Below, one piece after another: positions 11,516-22,779 of a stretch of DNA of 64,000 nt. The translations under genes and the position numbers were made by a program. The stretch comes from Ascaphus truei (taxonomy: Eukaryota > Chordata > Amphibia > Anura > Ascaphidae). Location: contig CM071579.1 of NCBI GenBank assembly GCA_036426205.1, positions 14,047,141 to 14,111,140 of the forward strand, written 5' to 3'. The first letter of the stretch is position 1. Each line of letters starts with the position of its first letter. The notes below the pieces were generated by a model, which was given only the letters and a program-made list of their open reading frames with translations, had not been told where the DNA came from and ran no database searches.

Positions 11516-12600
11516 CTTCCCCAGCGTATGACAGTCTATATACGTCTACACACATCTACATAGAAACAGTGTCCCTATGCATTTCAGACATATATATATA
11601 TGGCCTCATACACTGGTGACCCTAGGAATCAAGGACACCCACATGTGGTCTGTATGTAGACCAGGGAGAAACACTTCTCTTTCCTGCCTTTTAAACCCTT
11701 GTTAGACTCAGGTCATTAGCAGTCTTGCCTAGGGCCACGACAGGGGGGGGAGCCAGGACAGATCTCCCTGGTCCGGCAGGTGCGAGGGGCCTGGTCCAAC
11801 TTCTGCGTCCAGCTGCCAAGACCTGTGCAGCCACCAGCTCTCCCCTGACTCTCTCTCCTCTCTCTCATTCGCCGGTGCACGCCGGAAGCTGACCCGGACA
11901 TCCATCCAGGCCCAGCTTCTTGTGCGCACTGGCAGAAGAGAGACCCGGCGTTGGAGAGAGAATCAGGCCTATAGCTGGAGACAGGTCCACTGTGGGAGAG
12001 GGGCCTGCAGGAGCTGGGGAGATCCAGGGCCCGATGGCCTCAGACCACCAGCAAGGTAAGTGTGTGTTGCATTTTGTGTGTGTGTTGAATTTTGTGTGTG
12101 TTGCACTTTGTGTGTTGCATTTTCTGTGTGTGTTGCATTGCGTGTGCGTTGCAGTGTGTGTGTATTGTATTTTGTGTGTGCGTAGAAGGGGGAGGGTAAT
12201 TATTGTGGGGGGGATTGTGTGGGTATCAGCGAGGTGGAGGGATGGGGGAATGGGGAATGAATGTGAGGACGGCGGGCCATTGAGAGGGCGCAATTGAATG
12301 AGAGGGGGTAATTAAGTGATAGTGGAGGTTGGGGAGGAGAGAGAATGAGCAAAATACATGGGGAGAGAGGGGAGAGTAGAGGAGGTGGCTCATGAGGGTG
12401 TGAAAGGGCGGGCAGCTTGCAAGGTCGCCGACACGTGGTAAGGGGTTCTCGGTCAAAACTCTAGTCCTGGGCTCCAGGATATATGTAGGTGGGCCTGGTG
12501 ATGCCTTCCTCCAGGCAGGGATTAATCCCTTCCTGGCTTATTCCCAACCGCTCTAGCTGTTGCAAACAGGCTTGCCCGTGTTAATCTCCCCCCATTTGTG
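11516..12600. repeat. Unclassified repeat G copy 1, with about 770-bp insertion
   Basis: The segment 11555-11725 and the block 12500-12590 together match the uninterrupted stretch 13212-13490 (shared GGACACCCACATGT, CTGCCTTTTAAACCCTTG, CAGGGATTAA). The inserted block 11728-12495 is GC-rich. It contains CAGCAAGGTAAGTG, which looks like a splice donor but has no supporting exon, and then a GT-rich tandem stretch at 12058-12185. Open frames here follow from low complexity. Confidence 0.6.
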
Positions 12601-13211
12601 AGTTGCTAGGGCTACTCACAGCCGAAACCCATCCCTCCACTCCCTCTCGAGACATAATTTAGGTCAAAAGAGAATGGGTGGAGGGAGAGATAGCACCCAG
12701 CTAACCTGGGGTTTGAATCTTACCTTTTCTTCATTGATTTCCAGTCCATCAAAACCCCACTCTTCTCTTCAGTCTTTTCTGTGTTTTCCACACTTTCTGA
12801 CTTCCGATTGGATCTATGGATATAGTTCTCCTTAGTGCTAGGTCTTTTCCGAAGACCATCTTCATGCCTATGAGTAAGTTTGTTTTTCACCTTTGGGGGA
12901 ATTATCTGGTACTCAAGACATGAAGCGCAAACAGGTCGTGGTCACCATGTGTAGTCATGTTTGGAGAGAACACCAGTGAAAAAGTCCTTGTAACCTGTGC
13001 ACTCGAACAGTGTCTCTTCAAGTACTCACTCTAGCTTGGCATGCTTTGCCCATTTTCGTTCCTCTCTAGGCTTTTAGGGCAGTTAGTTCGGTCTGCCTCT
13101 ATTGCTCGAGTTTTTCGAAGCACTGCTTTTCCATGATACGCTTCGCTTCCTCGACCCTGCAGAGGACTTCTCGCACCACCTCATCTTTCCATTTCTCCAA
13201 CTCTTCTTTTG

Positions 13212-13490
13212 TAGACGTTTACATAGATACAGAGTGTCTCTATGCATCTGGGACATATACCTATGGCATGCACACCCATGTGTCCTAGTAATCACGGACA
13301 CCCACATGTTGTGTGTACGCAAACCAGGGATAAACAGAGAAATACTTCCCTTTACTGCCTTTTAAACCCTTGCTAGACTCAGGTGGGCTCATTAGTTGTC
13401 CTGCCTTCCACCATACAGGGATTAACCATTACCTGGCTGACAACCAACAGCTCAAGCTGTCGTAAACATGGTTGCCTCTGTTGCAGACAT
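13212..13490. repeat. Unclassified repeat G copy 2
   Basis: Uninterrupted counterpart of the 11.5-12.6-kb copy. Likely an LTR or internal piece of a retroelement, given its location next to LTR-like sequence; I cannot assign a family. Confidence 0.55.
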
Positions 13491-13497
13491 CCATTCA

Positions 13498-13630
13498 TTA
13501 ATGCCTTTGATTGTAAGCTCTTTGGAGCAGGGTTTCTCTTTGCCTTACGTTGTCATTTACCTGTTGCACTTATCTCCATTGCTTGTACATTATTCACTAT
13601 GTACAGTATGTTAATTGAAATAAAATGACA
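13498..13630 (+). mobile_element. L2-like 3' tail, variant
   Basis: TTGTAAGCTCTTTGGAGCAG followed by a tail ending GAAATAAAATGAC. Same family of tails as 4915-5060, but with a different final block. Confidence 0.6.
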
Positions 13631-14849
13631 CATGCATACATAATGACCCCCAGAAAGTTCACCTCTCACCTTCACCAACTGCAAACGATGCTGCCTGCGC
13701 TTGATGTACTTACTCACCATGTTGTGAACCAATGCGCATCCATGTACTCCCTGCCTATTGTATCTTCATGGCCACATTCAATATGCTGTGCAGACATGAT
13801 GCCTTGTTAGAGAAGCATTAAGTCCCACCATATGAATAAAGCTTATCACTTCTTATAAAGGTCGTAATATCTTAATTCTGAACCAATTAGACTCTATGCC
13901 CTTCAGAGTACAAGTTCCCATATCCCCATGTTTACTCTTAGACAGTATAAGTCAGGATATACATACAGTATACATACATATACATACAGGGGTTATCTAT
14001 GGATATAGATTTTCGTACAAGTGAGATTTCTGACTTGTAAGAAGGTGACCCCATTAAAGTCCATGGGAAAAATTATTTGTGCAAAATGCTGATCCATTTA
14101 AGTCTGTGGGAGCAACTGATGTGTATACAGTATAAGGATGTCTGAGGACAATGAGAGTTACACCCTCACATGGTGAGTTGAGGTACTGTAAAAGACCTAC
14201 TTTTTGATGTGGGTAGGTCATTGAGTGGTTTCTTCAGAGCTTTTTTTGGAATGAGATTAAATACTTCATCATGGAACGGTGGTGTATGGGGGGCTGCGTG
14301 TACACGAAATATGTGCTGCGCTATAATACATACGGGTAATATACCCCTCTCCCTTCCACACACAGCAGTATAATGCATGGCTGGCCACTCTACAGAACCC
14401 TTTTCCAAGCTGTGCACCGCCATGGTTCTAGGTGTCTCTGCTGTATTTGTGAGTTGGCTGGAGCACGCGGGTGGGACTCCTATTTTCAAGGATTTCGGGA
14501 GGATTCCGTGAGTACTTGAATACAGTACAACTGATTTTCATACCTACTTACTAACTGCACCATAAGCATTCAATGCATATAGTCTGTGACAACAGGGTTA
14601 ATCCATCATGTGACACCCATTTCTTAGTGCGTCGTCATTTAACCCTTGCCATTGTGGTGGCGTACAGAGCCAAAATTATGAAAATTGTGTCAGTGTCCAA
14701 TTATTTCCGGACCTAACTGTATATATATAGAGAGAGAGGAAAGAGAAGAGAGAGCGCACACCCCATAGCGTAAAAAAGTACATTTAATGATGGGAAATCA
14801 TAGTCAGACATTTTTGCCGCCCCACCATTTTGCCGCTCAGGCCCAGGCC
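13631..14849. other. No recognisable feature
   Basis: AT-rich DNA; short (ATAC)n-like run near 13960-13990 and (AG)n near 14730-14755. No gene-like signal. Confidence 0.4.
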
Positions 14850-14977
14850 TAATGGGAAATGCATCACTGTCTTCAGGAAATACTCAGCATGCATCTCTCC
14901 ATATGTCTTGTGTTGTATGAAGCTTCTGAATCATTTTCGCATTTAGGGTCCAATTTTCACATCCATATGTGACCAAG

Positions 14978-15363
14978 TGCAAAAAAATGGTGGGGTGCTC
15001 CTCTAAGAGGTATTAATAGTGATATTTAGATATATTAAAGTGCACAACAACTTGTATATGAAAGTGCTCATGTATGTATAAGTGAAATAATATACAAAGT
15101 GTATGAAGTAAACGTCGCAGCTCAACCCTATAAAGAGAAGGTCCAAGTTTTCCTGAAGTGGATAGTACGATGTAGCTTTTGGGGAGCGCAGATGTCACCA
15201 TATGTGGAAAAAAAATATATATATAATATAGTGTAGTAATTTCAAATTGAAACGACAAATACATACCCAGTTGTCGTTTAAATTTGAAATTACTACACTA
15301 TATTATATAAATATATTTTTCCACATATGGTGACATCTGCGCTCCCCAAAAGCTACTTCATAA
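14978..15363. mobile_element. Hairpin (fold-back) insertion within the RTE
   Basis: Flanked by GTGACCAAG (14969-14977) and GTGACCGAG (15364-15372), 8 of 9 matching, as a probable target-site duplication. RTE coding resumes on each side. Its right half is a near-perfect inverted repeat: arms 15172-15258 and 15271-15355 around a 12-nt spacer. The arms include GGAGCGCAGATGTCACCATA and TGTAGTAATTTCAAATT-like blocks. No coding is present. The class is unknown; a fold-back or Penelope-like terminus is possible. Confidence 0.75.
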
Positions 15364-15387
15364 GTGACCGAGGGCAGAATACCCGGG

Positions 15388-16764
15388 TCAAAAACTTTCC
15401 TCTTGAGGCAGCGTGGAAAGTTCCCTTGAAAGATTGTCTTGTTTCTTCCAAAGGCCCCATCCTAAATTTCTCCTATTGATTTCATTCAAAGGGTTCACAT
15501 TCATTGTTACTTGCCGGTCAAGGTAGACATAGTCTTTGACTTCATGTTCTTTTCCTTTATTATCTTTGCAGAGTTTCTGCATTTCTCATACATCACTTTG
15601 GTCTTGCTGAGATTCATATGGAGGCCCACATTCTTACTTGCTTCGGCGAGTTCTCTGATTTGTTCCTTAAGGTCTTCTGGACTTGTGGCAAAACTAACAA
15701 TGTCATCTGCAAATCGTAGGTGGCTCGTATTCACCATTGATTTTGATTGCTTTTCTTCCGAATTCAATGTCTTCAACATTTTCTTCAAGTGTTCTTGTCA
15801 AATGCTTTGGGGACATGGTGTCTCCCTGTCGCACTTCCTTATCTTGTATGTATGTTCTTTTAATTTCATGTAGATTGTGTCCTGTCTCATATAATTTCAT
15901 GTAGAAGTCCTAAACTCTCTTTATGATATGCAATGATTTGCTTCTTTCAAATCGCAAGTCATTGATTCTTCTTCTTCTTCCTTAAGCTGTTATCTTTAAT
16001 AGCCTTCCTCACCATATCATAGTTACATTGTCTTACATCTTCAGTTATAGGTTTGTGGATTGTTTTGCACAGCTCTGCATATTCAATTCTTGTTCTTTGT
16101 CTTGGAATTGCTTCATATCTTGTTGCGTCCTGAGTAACTGCTTTGTCTCATCAGCTGTTTTCTATCCTGTTTTTTGCTAGTGATTCCTCTGGTTTTTTTC
16201 TGCACTTTCAACTACAATCTTCCTACGGTCTTCATAATTGTTTGCTAAAGTTTCCCCGTGCATTTCGAGCAAACTGAAGTTTTTTCAGCTCTAGTTGAAA
16301 TTCTCTACTCTCGTTCTTGAGGTTCTTGATGTTGGTTGTTTTCATCTTCCATTTAATCAGTTTTCTAGATCCTAACTTTGCATTCAGATGTAATTTGTAG
16401 CGAACCAATCAGTTATCACTCTTTGTGTCAAAACAGTGCAAAATTATGCAGTCTTCCATCACGTGTTTCTTGTTAGCAAGAATATAGTAAATTCCATTAT
16501 GGATTCCATTGGGTCCATTACATTACCTTTTTCTATTTGGATTCTTCTTGAAGTTTTCACATTCTGTAAATTCAACCAATCTGTCTCCATGTCCATTCCC
16601 ACTAAAGTAACCGTACTTACCACTGATGCTTCATATTTCTGATGGGCACCAATCTGTGCATTGAAATCTCCCATAATGATCTTGAGATGACAATTTCCTT
16701 TGTTGGTTAATTTAATTGTAGACGTCTCCCACTTCATTGGCTGCATGACTTGATGTTGGGGCAT
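15388..16764 (-). pseudogene. RTE endonuclease-reverse transcriptase remains
   Basis: Open pieces on minus at 16764-16459 (endonuclease core with GDFNA), 15900-15703 (VRQGDTMSPK), 15788-15507 (catalytic FADD plus AEASKNVGLHMNLSKTKVM) and 15582-15388 (palm/thumb) lie in order but in different frames. In a live element this polyprotein nicks DNA and primes reverse transcription. Here frameshifts between every piece, and the missing segment around 15900-16450 (only weak similarity), make it non-functional. Confidence 0.85.
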
Positions 16765-17250
16765 ACACTTGGATTATTTGAAGCCTGTATCTTTGTCAAC
16801 TGAATGACGACTCTGACTGCTTTTTCTGATGAGCTTTCACTCTCCACTATGTTGTATCTCCATCTCTTGTTAACGATGGAGCTTACTCCACTGATTCTTC
16901 CATTATCTGCACCTCTGTAATATAATAGGTGTTTTTGAGCTCAATAAGGCCTTCATCTTTTCTTCTTAGTTCACTAATGTGAACAATATTCCATTGATTC
17001 ATTCAAGTTCATCTTCCAGTTCTTGCAGTGCTGCTTCACCGGAGAGAGTTCGGCAGCTGAAGGTAGACAGATTGAGATTTGAATGACAGCTTTTGTTTAA
17101 CCTCCAGGGATTCTTAGCCCCATCTGCCTTCTTCCTGAACCCTGTCAATCCCAGGGACAATCCAGCCTCTGGAGAATGAGGGCCATTGCTTTTCGGTGTG
17201 TTCCATATTTGGGGGTTGAGGCCTTACTTGCTATGTCGGCCTCATTTGCA

Positions 17251-17575
17251 TGTTGGCATGTACCTTTCCCACTTTAGCCGGGTATATTGTTCAAGCTTTC
17301 AAAGTATGGTTAAACATATCAGCACAAGTGCCCCTATACATCTCCTATAACACCCGTTGCCACCTTCCAGACACAATTTTGAGGCAGTGAGATAAGGATT
17401 TGAGGGAAGGAGATGTGTGTGTGTCTGTGTGTTGAAAAAGCATCTTAATGGTAAGAACTCTGGCATTAAGCAGAAGAACCCAGTTTGAATCCCATTGCCA
17501 GTTCTCCCCGTGACACTTTGCAAATCACTTTAGGGAATATGTATCAACTGTATCTCCCAGCTGCAAAATAATGGA
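17251..17575. other. Unassigned spacer
   Basis: Possible remnant of RTE 5' sequence grading into unique DNA; short GT-rich run at 17413-17435. No other signal. Confidence 0.4.
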
Positions 17576-17589
17576 AAAAGTGGAGCAAT

Positions 17590-18434
17590 GCACAGAGTGA
17601 TGGTGCAGAAAATAGGCGCTAAACTCTACGAGTGATCACTAATGATAAAGTGAAATAAATAAACAATATAATATTTAGTGACTTTAGTGACTCAATTGGT
17701 GCAAAAATAAAGTGATTAATTTAAGGTTGCGACTCCCTGCTCAAACCCTCTGGAAGGGACTGTCTTCACTGGTCCCAGAAGGTCGAATTGTACTCTCACA
17801 ACCCAGGGGGAGCATATAGAAGAAAAGCAACAACAAGAAAAACAATCTAAGTGCGGACGGTAGAATCAAGTGTGTATTAGTTCACTGGATGTCTTGGCTC
17901 ATATGTGCAGCCTACTCACAAGATAACAGTAGTGTATGGGCAACAACAGGTTACTGGAAATGTGTCCAATCTTCTACACACCAGCATAGATTCACTCCAA
18001 CCCGATTATCATTAGGATGATGGAACATGAGGACAGAGAAAAATACCCATGGTGCAGATCAATGATAAGATGGTAATCCTCTATAAAGAGACTTAAGAAT
18101 GCGCACTTACAATAATAAAATGTTAAAACAGCATGTATTACTCTCAAGTGAATAGAGCATATGTTGGATAGTGCCGAGGCTCACCCCACCGCCTCCGTTC
18201 TGTGTTGTGGTGGTTTCTACAGCACTCCGCCGTCTGCTGCAGTCCTCTCAGCAGCGTTTGGTAACTCGGCTTCGCTCGCAGTCTCCGATGCGTCACGTCA
18301 CTTCCGGCAAGGCTTCTGTGATTGACGGCGGCTCGGCACCAATCCTCTCCAGCTCTGGGCGGTCCTACTCTACGCGTTTCGCCAATAGAGTGTTCGGCTT
18401 CATCAGGAGTAGATACTCCAGGGTTGTGGGAGTA
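17590..18434 (-). mobile_element. 845-bp non-autonomous retroelement with terminal hammerhead-like motif
   Basis: Bounded by a perfect 14-bp direct repeat AAAAGTGGAGCAAT at 17576-17589 and 18435-18448, a target-site duplication. There are no terminal inverted repeats and no TG/CA LTR ends. Read on the minus strand, a hammerhead-like motif begins about 20 nt from the 5' end (18365-18412). No ORF of note is present, so it must depend on another element. The duplication length and the terminal ribozyme suggest a Penelope-like or retrozyme-like mechanism. The window also holds a Penelope GIY-YIG fragment at 28937-29760, but I see no sequence link proving that one mobilised the other. Confidence 0.7.
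18365..18412 (-). ncRNA. Hammerhead-like ribozyme motif 2 (best preserved)
   Basis: Minus strand: stem I CTACTC/GAGTAG is a perfect 6-bp helix. The core CTGATGA matches the consensus exactly. An extra A precedes stem II, which pairs GCCGA with TTGGC (one G-U), and GAAA follows. The closing CGCGTA gives C-G and A-U pairs with a 2-nt loop (minimal stem III) and NUH = GUA, directly before the 3' strand of stem I. All conserved hammerhead positions are present except that one A is added. Activity is untested. Confidence 0.65.
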
Positions 18435-18654
18435 AAAGTGGAGCAATAAAAATGCATCAGATTTAACAAATAAACAGAATACAAGTAGAAACTATTTTTC
18501 TGCACTTTAAAATGTGGTGCAGTTTTGCTTCATGTTTGTCCTTGTTTTGCAGCAGGAAGACTTTGAAACATACCCCCTTTGATTTTACTAAAGTGCCGTG
18601 ACAGTAAATTCTACGTTCAGCACTATACGAACAAAATATTTATATGTTATTATT

Positions 18655-18900
18655 ATATGTACACGTTCACTCTTTCTGTGCATTCACATGTCTTAGACAG
18701 GTCTGCAACCCTGCCCTTCACCATTATCACCTAGCATACAGCACTTGCACTGCAGCAATGGATTCTGGGAAGCGACATGCAAATAAGCACACAGTGCCAC
18801 CTTTTGTCTCAAGACCACATTACATGGTTAAACCCTTAAGCCAATGCATGCTGCTTGAAACACAGCTTTTAAACAGAGCCTGGGATGAGATGCAAAGCCA
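18655..18900. repeat. Palindromic repeat family E, copy 1
   Basis: Contains ACATGTCTTAGACAGGTCTG, then CACCATTATCACCTAGCATACAG and CAATGGATTCTGGGAA blocks. The same order recurs at 30668-30958 (twice, inverted), 52981-53275, 57655-57775 and 59840-60520. Likely the arm of a large inverted-repeat transposon. Confidence 0.7.
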
Positions 18901-19094
18901 ATAAACCCACTCACAGCCAGACTATTGTATATATATATATATATCACCATCATCTATAGCCCTTGTCAATCCACTGCTGGAAGAAGGCCTCCCCAATGAC
19001 CTTCCAGGTACTGCGGTCAGGACCACCAACCGGAATCTTGGGGACCAGGACAAATGAAAGGAGCAAGGGGGAGACAGAGAAGGTATAGACCTGG

Positions 19095-19400
19095 ATGTGG
19101 GGGCATGGGGGCGAGAGAGATATGGTGGAAGAAGGTAATGGGGGGGGGGAGAAGGTATTGAGGTGGAGAAGAAGATATTGGGGAGGCAGGAGGAGGTATT
19201 GGAAAGGCAGAAGGAGCTATGGTGGGGGGAGAAGGAAGTATTGGGAGGAGCTATGGGGAGGGAAGAGCTATGGGTAGGGAGATGGAGCTATGAGGGAGAA
19301 GGATCTATGGGGAGAGGGAGAAGGCGTTATGGGGTGGGGGAGAAAAAGCTATTTGGGGGGAGAGTAGGTATGGGCATGGGGGCGAGACATAGTTATGGGC
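19095..19400. repeat. Purine-rich degenerate tandem stretch
   Basis: G/A-rich on plus, with irregularly repeated GGAGCTATGGGG and GAAGGTATTGGG words. It grades into the minisatellite to its right. Confidence 0.7.
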
Positions 19401-19484
19401 CTGTATAGGTGGAGCCCAGAGGAGGGCACAGGACCACTTTGGCCTGCCTGGGGTCCTGCCGAAGGCCCAGCTGGAGGAAGAGAT

Positions 19485-20202
19485 CATGTGCTGGAAAGAG
19501 AGGTCCATGTGCTGGAGGGAGAGAGGGGCCCACCCATGTGTTGGAGGGAGAGAGGGGCCCACCCATGTGTTGGAGGGAGAGAGGGGCCCACCCATGTGTT
19601 GGAGGGAGAGAGGGGCCCGCCCATGTGTTGGAGGGAGAGAGGGGCCCGCCCATGTGTTGGAGGGAGAGAGGGGCCCAGCCATGTGTTGGAGGGAGAGAGG
19701 GGCCCAGCCATGTGTTGGAGGGAGAGAGGGGCCCGCCCATGTTTTGGAGGGAGAGAGGGGCCCAGCCATGTGTTGGAGGGAGAGAGGGGCCCGCTCATGT
19801 GCTGGAGGGAGAGAGGGGCCCAGCCATGTGTTGGAGGGAGAGATGGGCCCAGCCATGTGTTGGAAGGAGAGAGGGGCCCGCTCATGTGCTGGAGGGAAAG
19901 AGGGGCCCGCCCATGTGCTGAAGGGATAGAGGGGCCTGCCTATGTGTTGAAGGAATAGAGGGGCCTGCTCGTGTGCTGGAGGGAGAGAGGGGCCTGCCTA
20001 TGTGCTGAAGGGATAGAGGGGCCCGCCCATGTGCTGGAAGGAGAGAGGGGCCTGCCCATGTGCTGGAAGGAGAGAGGGGCCCGCCCATGTGCTGGAGGGA
20101 AAGAGAGGCCCGCCCATGTGCTGGAGGGAAAGAGAGGCCCGCCCATGTGCTGGAGGGGGAGAGAGGCCCGCCCATGTGCTGGAGGGGGAGAGAGGCCTGC
20201 CA
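19485..20202. repeat. 29-bp minisatellite, about 24 copies
   Basis: The unit holds CATGTGTTGGAGGGAGAGAG then GGGCCCRCC, repeated every 29 bp with substitutions and almost no length change. Because 29 is not a multiple of three and the unit lacks stops in several frames, long overlapping ORFs (up to about 216 codons) open on both strands at 19305-20621. Their repeated tripeptide-like content (for example CWRERGA and GPLSPSNTW) reflects the DNA repeat. I do not call a gene. Confidence 0.95.
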
Positions 20203-20634
20203 AGTTGCTGGCATTGCTGGAAGGTAGGCCCAACTTGCTGTCCATCCCAGCCAGGCACCACAGAGTAGCAGAACCTGGGATATTTGTCCCAGCTGCACCC
20301 CCCTGTTGTCGGCCCCGACTGCGGTGGCAAGTCTCTCATCTCCATGTTGCTCCAACAAGTTTCCTAATTGAATCCTCCCATCTTGGCCTTTTGATAATCC
20401 TTGGAATTCAGTTGTGTTATCTTTGTCCAACGATGATCATTTCTTCTTGTGATATGTCGGGCCCATCGCCATTTCAATTGGTTCCCCCTTGGGATTATAT
20501 CACATACTTTTGTTTACCTCCAAATCTATACATCCTTTTTCCTGTCTCTTTGTGTAATAAACAGCTCACATCTCTTCATACTTCTTTTAGTTGTCCGAAG
20601 CGTTTTTTAACAGAGAATTGAAGTAGGGTGTCTC

Positions 20635-20990
20635 CGGAGCTGAACCTCATTCATTGCAGCTCTGGGGATCCCCTGCTTCCTGAGATACAGACCTCCAAAG
20701 AGGGTGCTGGTATATCCGCAAAGTTTAAAGCTCCCGCATCGCTCAGGCCAATAGGAAGTTGAGCCTGATGATGTCACAGCGTCCTATTGGCCCACAGGGC
20801 GTGGGAGCTTTGAAACTCCACCATTACACGAACCCTGCTAGCCGAGTGAGCAGTTACTGGCACCCGCTAAGGAGGTCTTTATTTCTGGAAGCAAGGGGTC
20901 TCCAGAGCTGAAATTAATGTGGTTCACCTCTGGAGACCCCCTTCTTCTATCCTATATTAAAAAAAAAACGAATTTGCGAAAAAATCACAA
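20635..20990. repeat. MITE family D, copy 2, inside RTE copy 2
   Basis: Inner palindrome: GCAGCTCTGGGGATCCCCTG near the left, GGGTCTCCAGAGCTGAAATT near the right. Related to 9472-9795. The right edge ends in a poly-A run and a GACTCTTTAAG end resembling the CTTAAAG end of copy 1. No clear target duplication. Confidence 0.6.
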
Positions 20991-22095
20991 GTAAATGTGG
21001 ATTGACTCTTTAAGTCACAGTAGAAGTGTCTCTTGAAAGAGTGTCTTGTTTTTGTTTTGTTTTTTTAAGTTACCATCCATTGGTACTTGACGGCCAAGAT
21101 AGACATAATTTCCAACTTCATCAAGTTCTATTCAATTCATAGAGTTGACACAGTTGTTAAACATCACTTTTGTCTTGCTGGAATTCATATGGAGGTCCAC
21201 CTTCTTATTTGCTTCGACAAGGTCTCCTGGACTTGTGGCAAAAATAACAATGTTATCTACAAATCCTATTTCTGTCCAGTTCAATGTCTTGAACATTTCT
21301 TAAGTGTTGCTGTGAAAAGCTTTGGTGACATGGTGTTCCCCCTGTTGTACACCCTTACAATTTCTTATCTTCGTTGTATCTTCATGTAGTTAAATGTCAA
21401 TGTACACTTATTCAAGAGTTCTTAATGCATGTAAATAGACTAAGGTGTACACAACATCACCTGCTTTTTTCAAAATGTTTGAATCCTAAGCTAGGTGGTA
21501 CATTGTACTCATTACTTTGGGAAATTATTTATTGTACAATTTGGATGTGGTCTATTGAATTGTATCCACTGTGAAATCCCGCTTGTTCTCTAGGCTGGGC
21601 AAAGTCCAGGGTGTGTTGCAGCTGCATAGTTAGTATCTTTGTAAAAAAAAGTGATTGGAAGTAGACTGATTGGTCTGTAGTTCTTGAGGTCTTCTTTGTC
21701 TCCTTGGATGAAGATAACTATGGCATTCCCCCATTCTGGAATTTTCCTTTTCTTCAATCAACATGTAAAAAGCTACTTCAATATTCCCCAGGGCTTTTAT
21801 AGTCTCCATCAGTTTGATTGCCTTTGCTACTTCTTCTAGAAGGACACATGGCACATCATTGGTGGCTTCTTCTTGCTCTTCGTCTTCTTGATTATGCCTT
21901 GTGCTATTTGTCTTATTGTACAATTTGTTGTACAAGTCCTCAACTCCCTTTCAGATAAGTGCACAGTCTTTTATTGTTGATCCATCATCAAGTTTGTGTG
22001 CGATGATTTGCTTCTTCCCAACAATGAGTCGCTGCTTCATCTTCTTTTAACGTATGTTATCTTCAATAGTCTTTTGCACCATATCTTATCTTAGG

Positions 22096-22428
22096 TGTGC
22101 GTGAGACTTTTTTGAGGGGGTGCAGCTCAGTTACCCGGCTTCAGTCAGCTTCAGTCCACGATTCAGACCACACATCTCAATGGCAACGCAGCGTCAAGTG
22201 ACGCCGCAGGGTCATGTGATGTGACATCACATGACCCTGTGGTGTCATTTGATGCCCGCTGCCATGGGGACACAGCATCAAATAATGCCGTGGGTCACGT
22301 GTCGTCACGTCATGACCCCTCGGCGTCATTTGACGCTGATATAGAGGAAAGGGGGCGTGACACAGGAGGAGAGCAGACAGGGGGGGGGGCGCAGCACAGG
22401 ACGTTTGCGCACCCCTGTCTTCTCATTG
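22096..22428. mobile_element. hAT-like MITE inside RTE copy 2
   Basis: Interrupts an RTE stretch that is continuous at 16010-16030 in copy 1. The right end is CGTTTGCGCACCCCTG, the reverse complement of a CAGGGGTGCGCAAACG hAT-type terminus. The left end is partly eroded (GGTGTGCG). Related to the element at 7282-7566 (shared GTCATTTGATGC). Contains a G run at 22380-22388. Confidence 0.7.
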
Positions 22429-22779
22429 TCTTACATCTTCAGTTATACAGTTGCGGATCTTCTTGCATAGCTCTGTATATTCAGTTTTTGTTCTTGGGTC
22501 TTGGGATTGCTTAACTGCATGGACTTAGCTGCAATTTTTTTAAATTGTGTTTGTATGAGTAATTGTGACAGTTCTTTCAACTACAATCTCATAATTGTTT
22601 GTGAAAGTATCCCCGATCAAGCTGAAGACATTTTTCAGCTGAAATATCCTGATTTTATTTTTGAGGTTCTTGATGTTGATTGTTTTTGCCTTTTTTTAAA
22701 ATCAGTTTTCTTCTTTCCTTCTTTGCATTAAGATGTTATCAACCATCCGGTGATGAGATTTACTCTTTCTTTCACTAAT

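Larger units (their letters stand above)
14860..17250 (-). mobile_element. RTE-type LINE, copy 1
   Basis: Minus-strand non-LTR element. Going 5' to 3': remains of an AP-like endonuclease (IIMGDFNAQIG, about 16670), RT palm motifs (RQGDTMSP near 15820, LRFADDIVSFATSPEDL near 15700), then C-terminal codons (TYGCENWTLNAKMIQKL) at 14970-14890. The element is split at 14978-15363 by a hairpin insertion. Many stops and frame changes show that it is dead. The endonuclease-RT order and motif wording fit the RTE/BovB clade. It shares the same order of blocks with copy 2 at 20225-22745. Confidence 0.85.
20225..22745 (-). mobile_element. RTE-type LINE, copy 2, broken by two MITEs
   Basis: On minus, 22745-22429 and 22095-21005 align in order with copy 1 (for example TTGTCTTACATCTTCAGTTA and the CATATGGAGG block). 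After a MITE at 20635-20990, the element resumes at 20634-20340 with C-terminal RTE-like codons WRWARHITRRNDHRWTK. Heavily decayed; no reading frame spans more than about 100 codons. The lower boundary next to the 29-bp minisatellite is approximate. Confidence 0.75.

Noticed and set aside
11716..12293. Possible exon with frames on both strands near 11.7-12.3 kb
   Set aside because: Frames coincide with GC-rich and GT-repeat sequence inside an insertion; no recognised domain.
19971..20621. 216-codon frame and several other long frames around 19.3-20.6 kb
   Set aside because: They arise from the 29-bp minisatellite and occur on both strands and in several frames at once.
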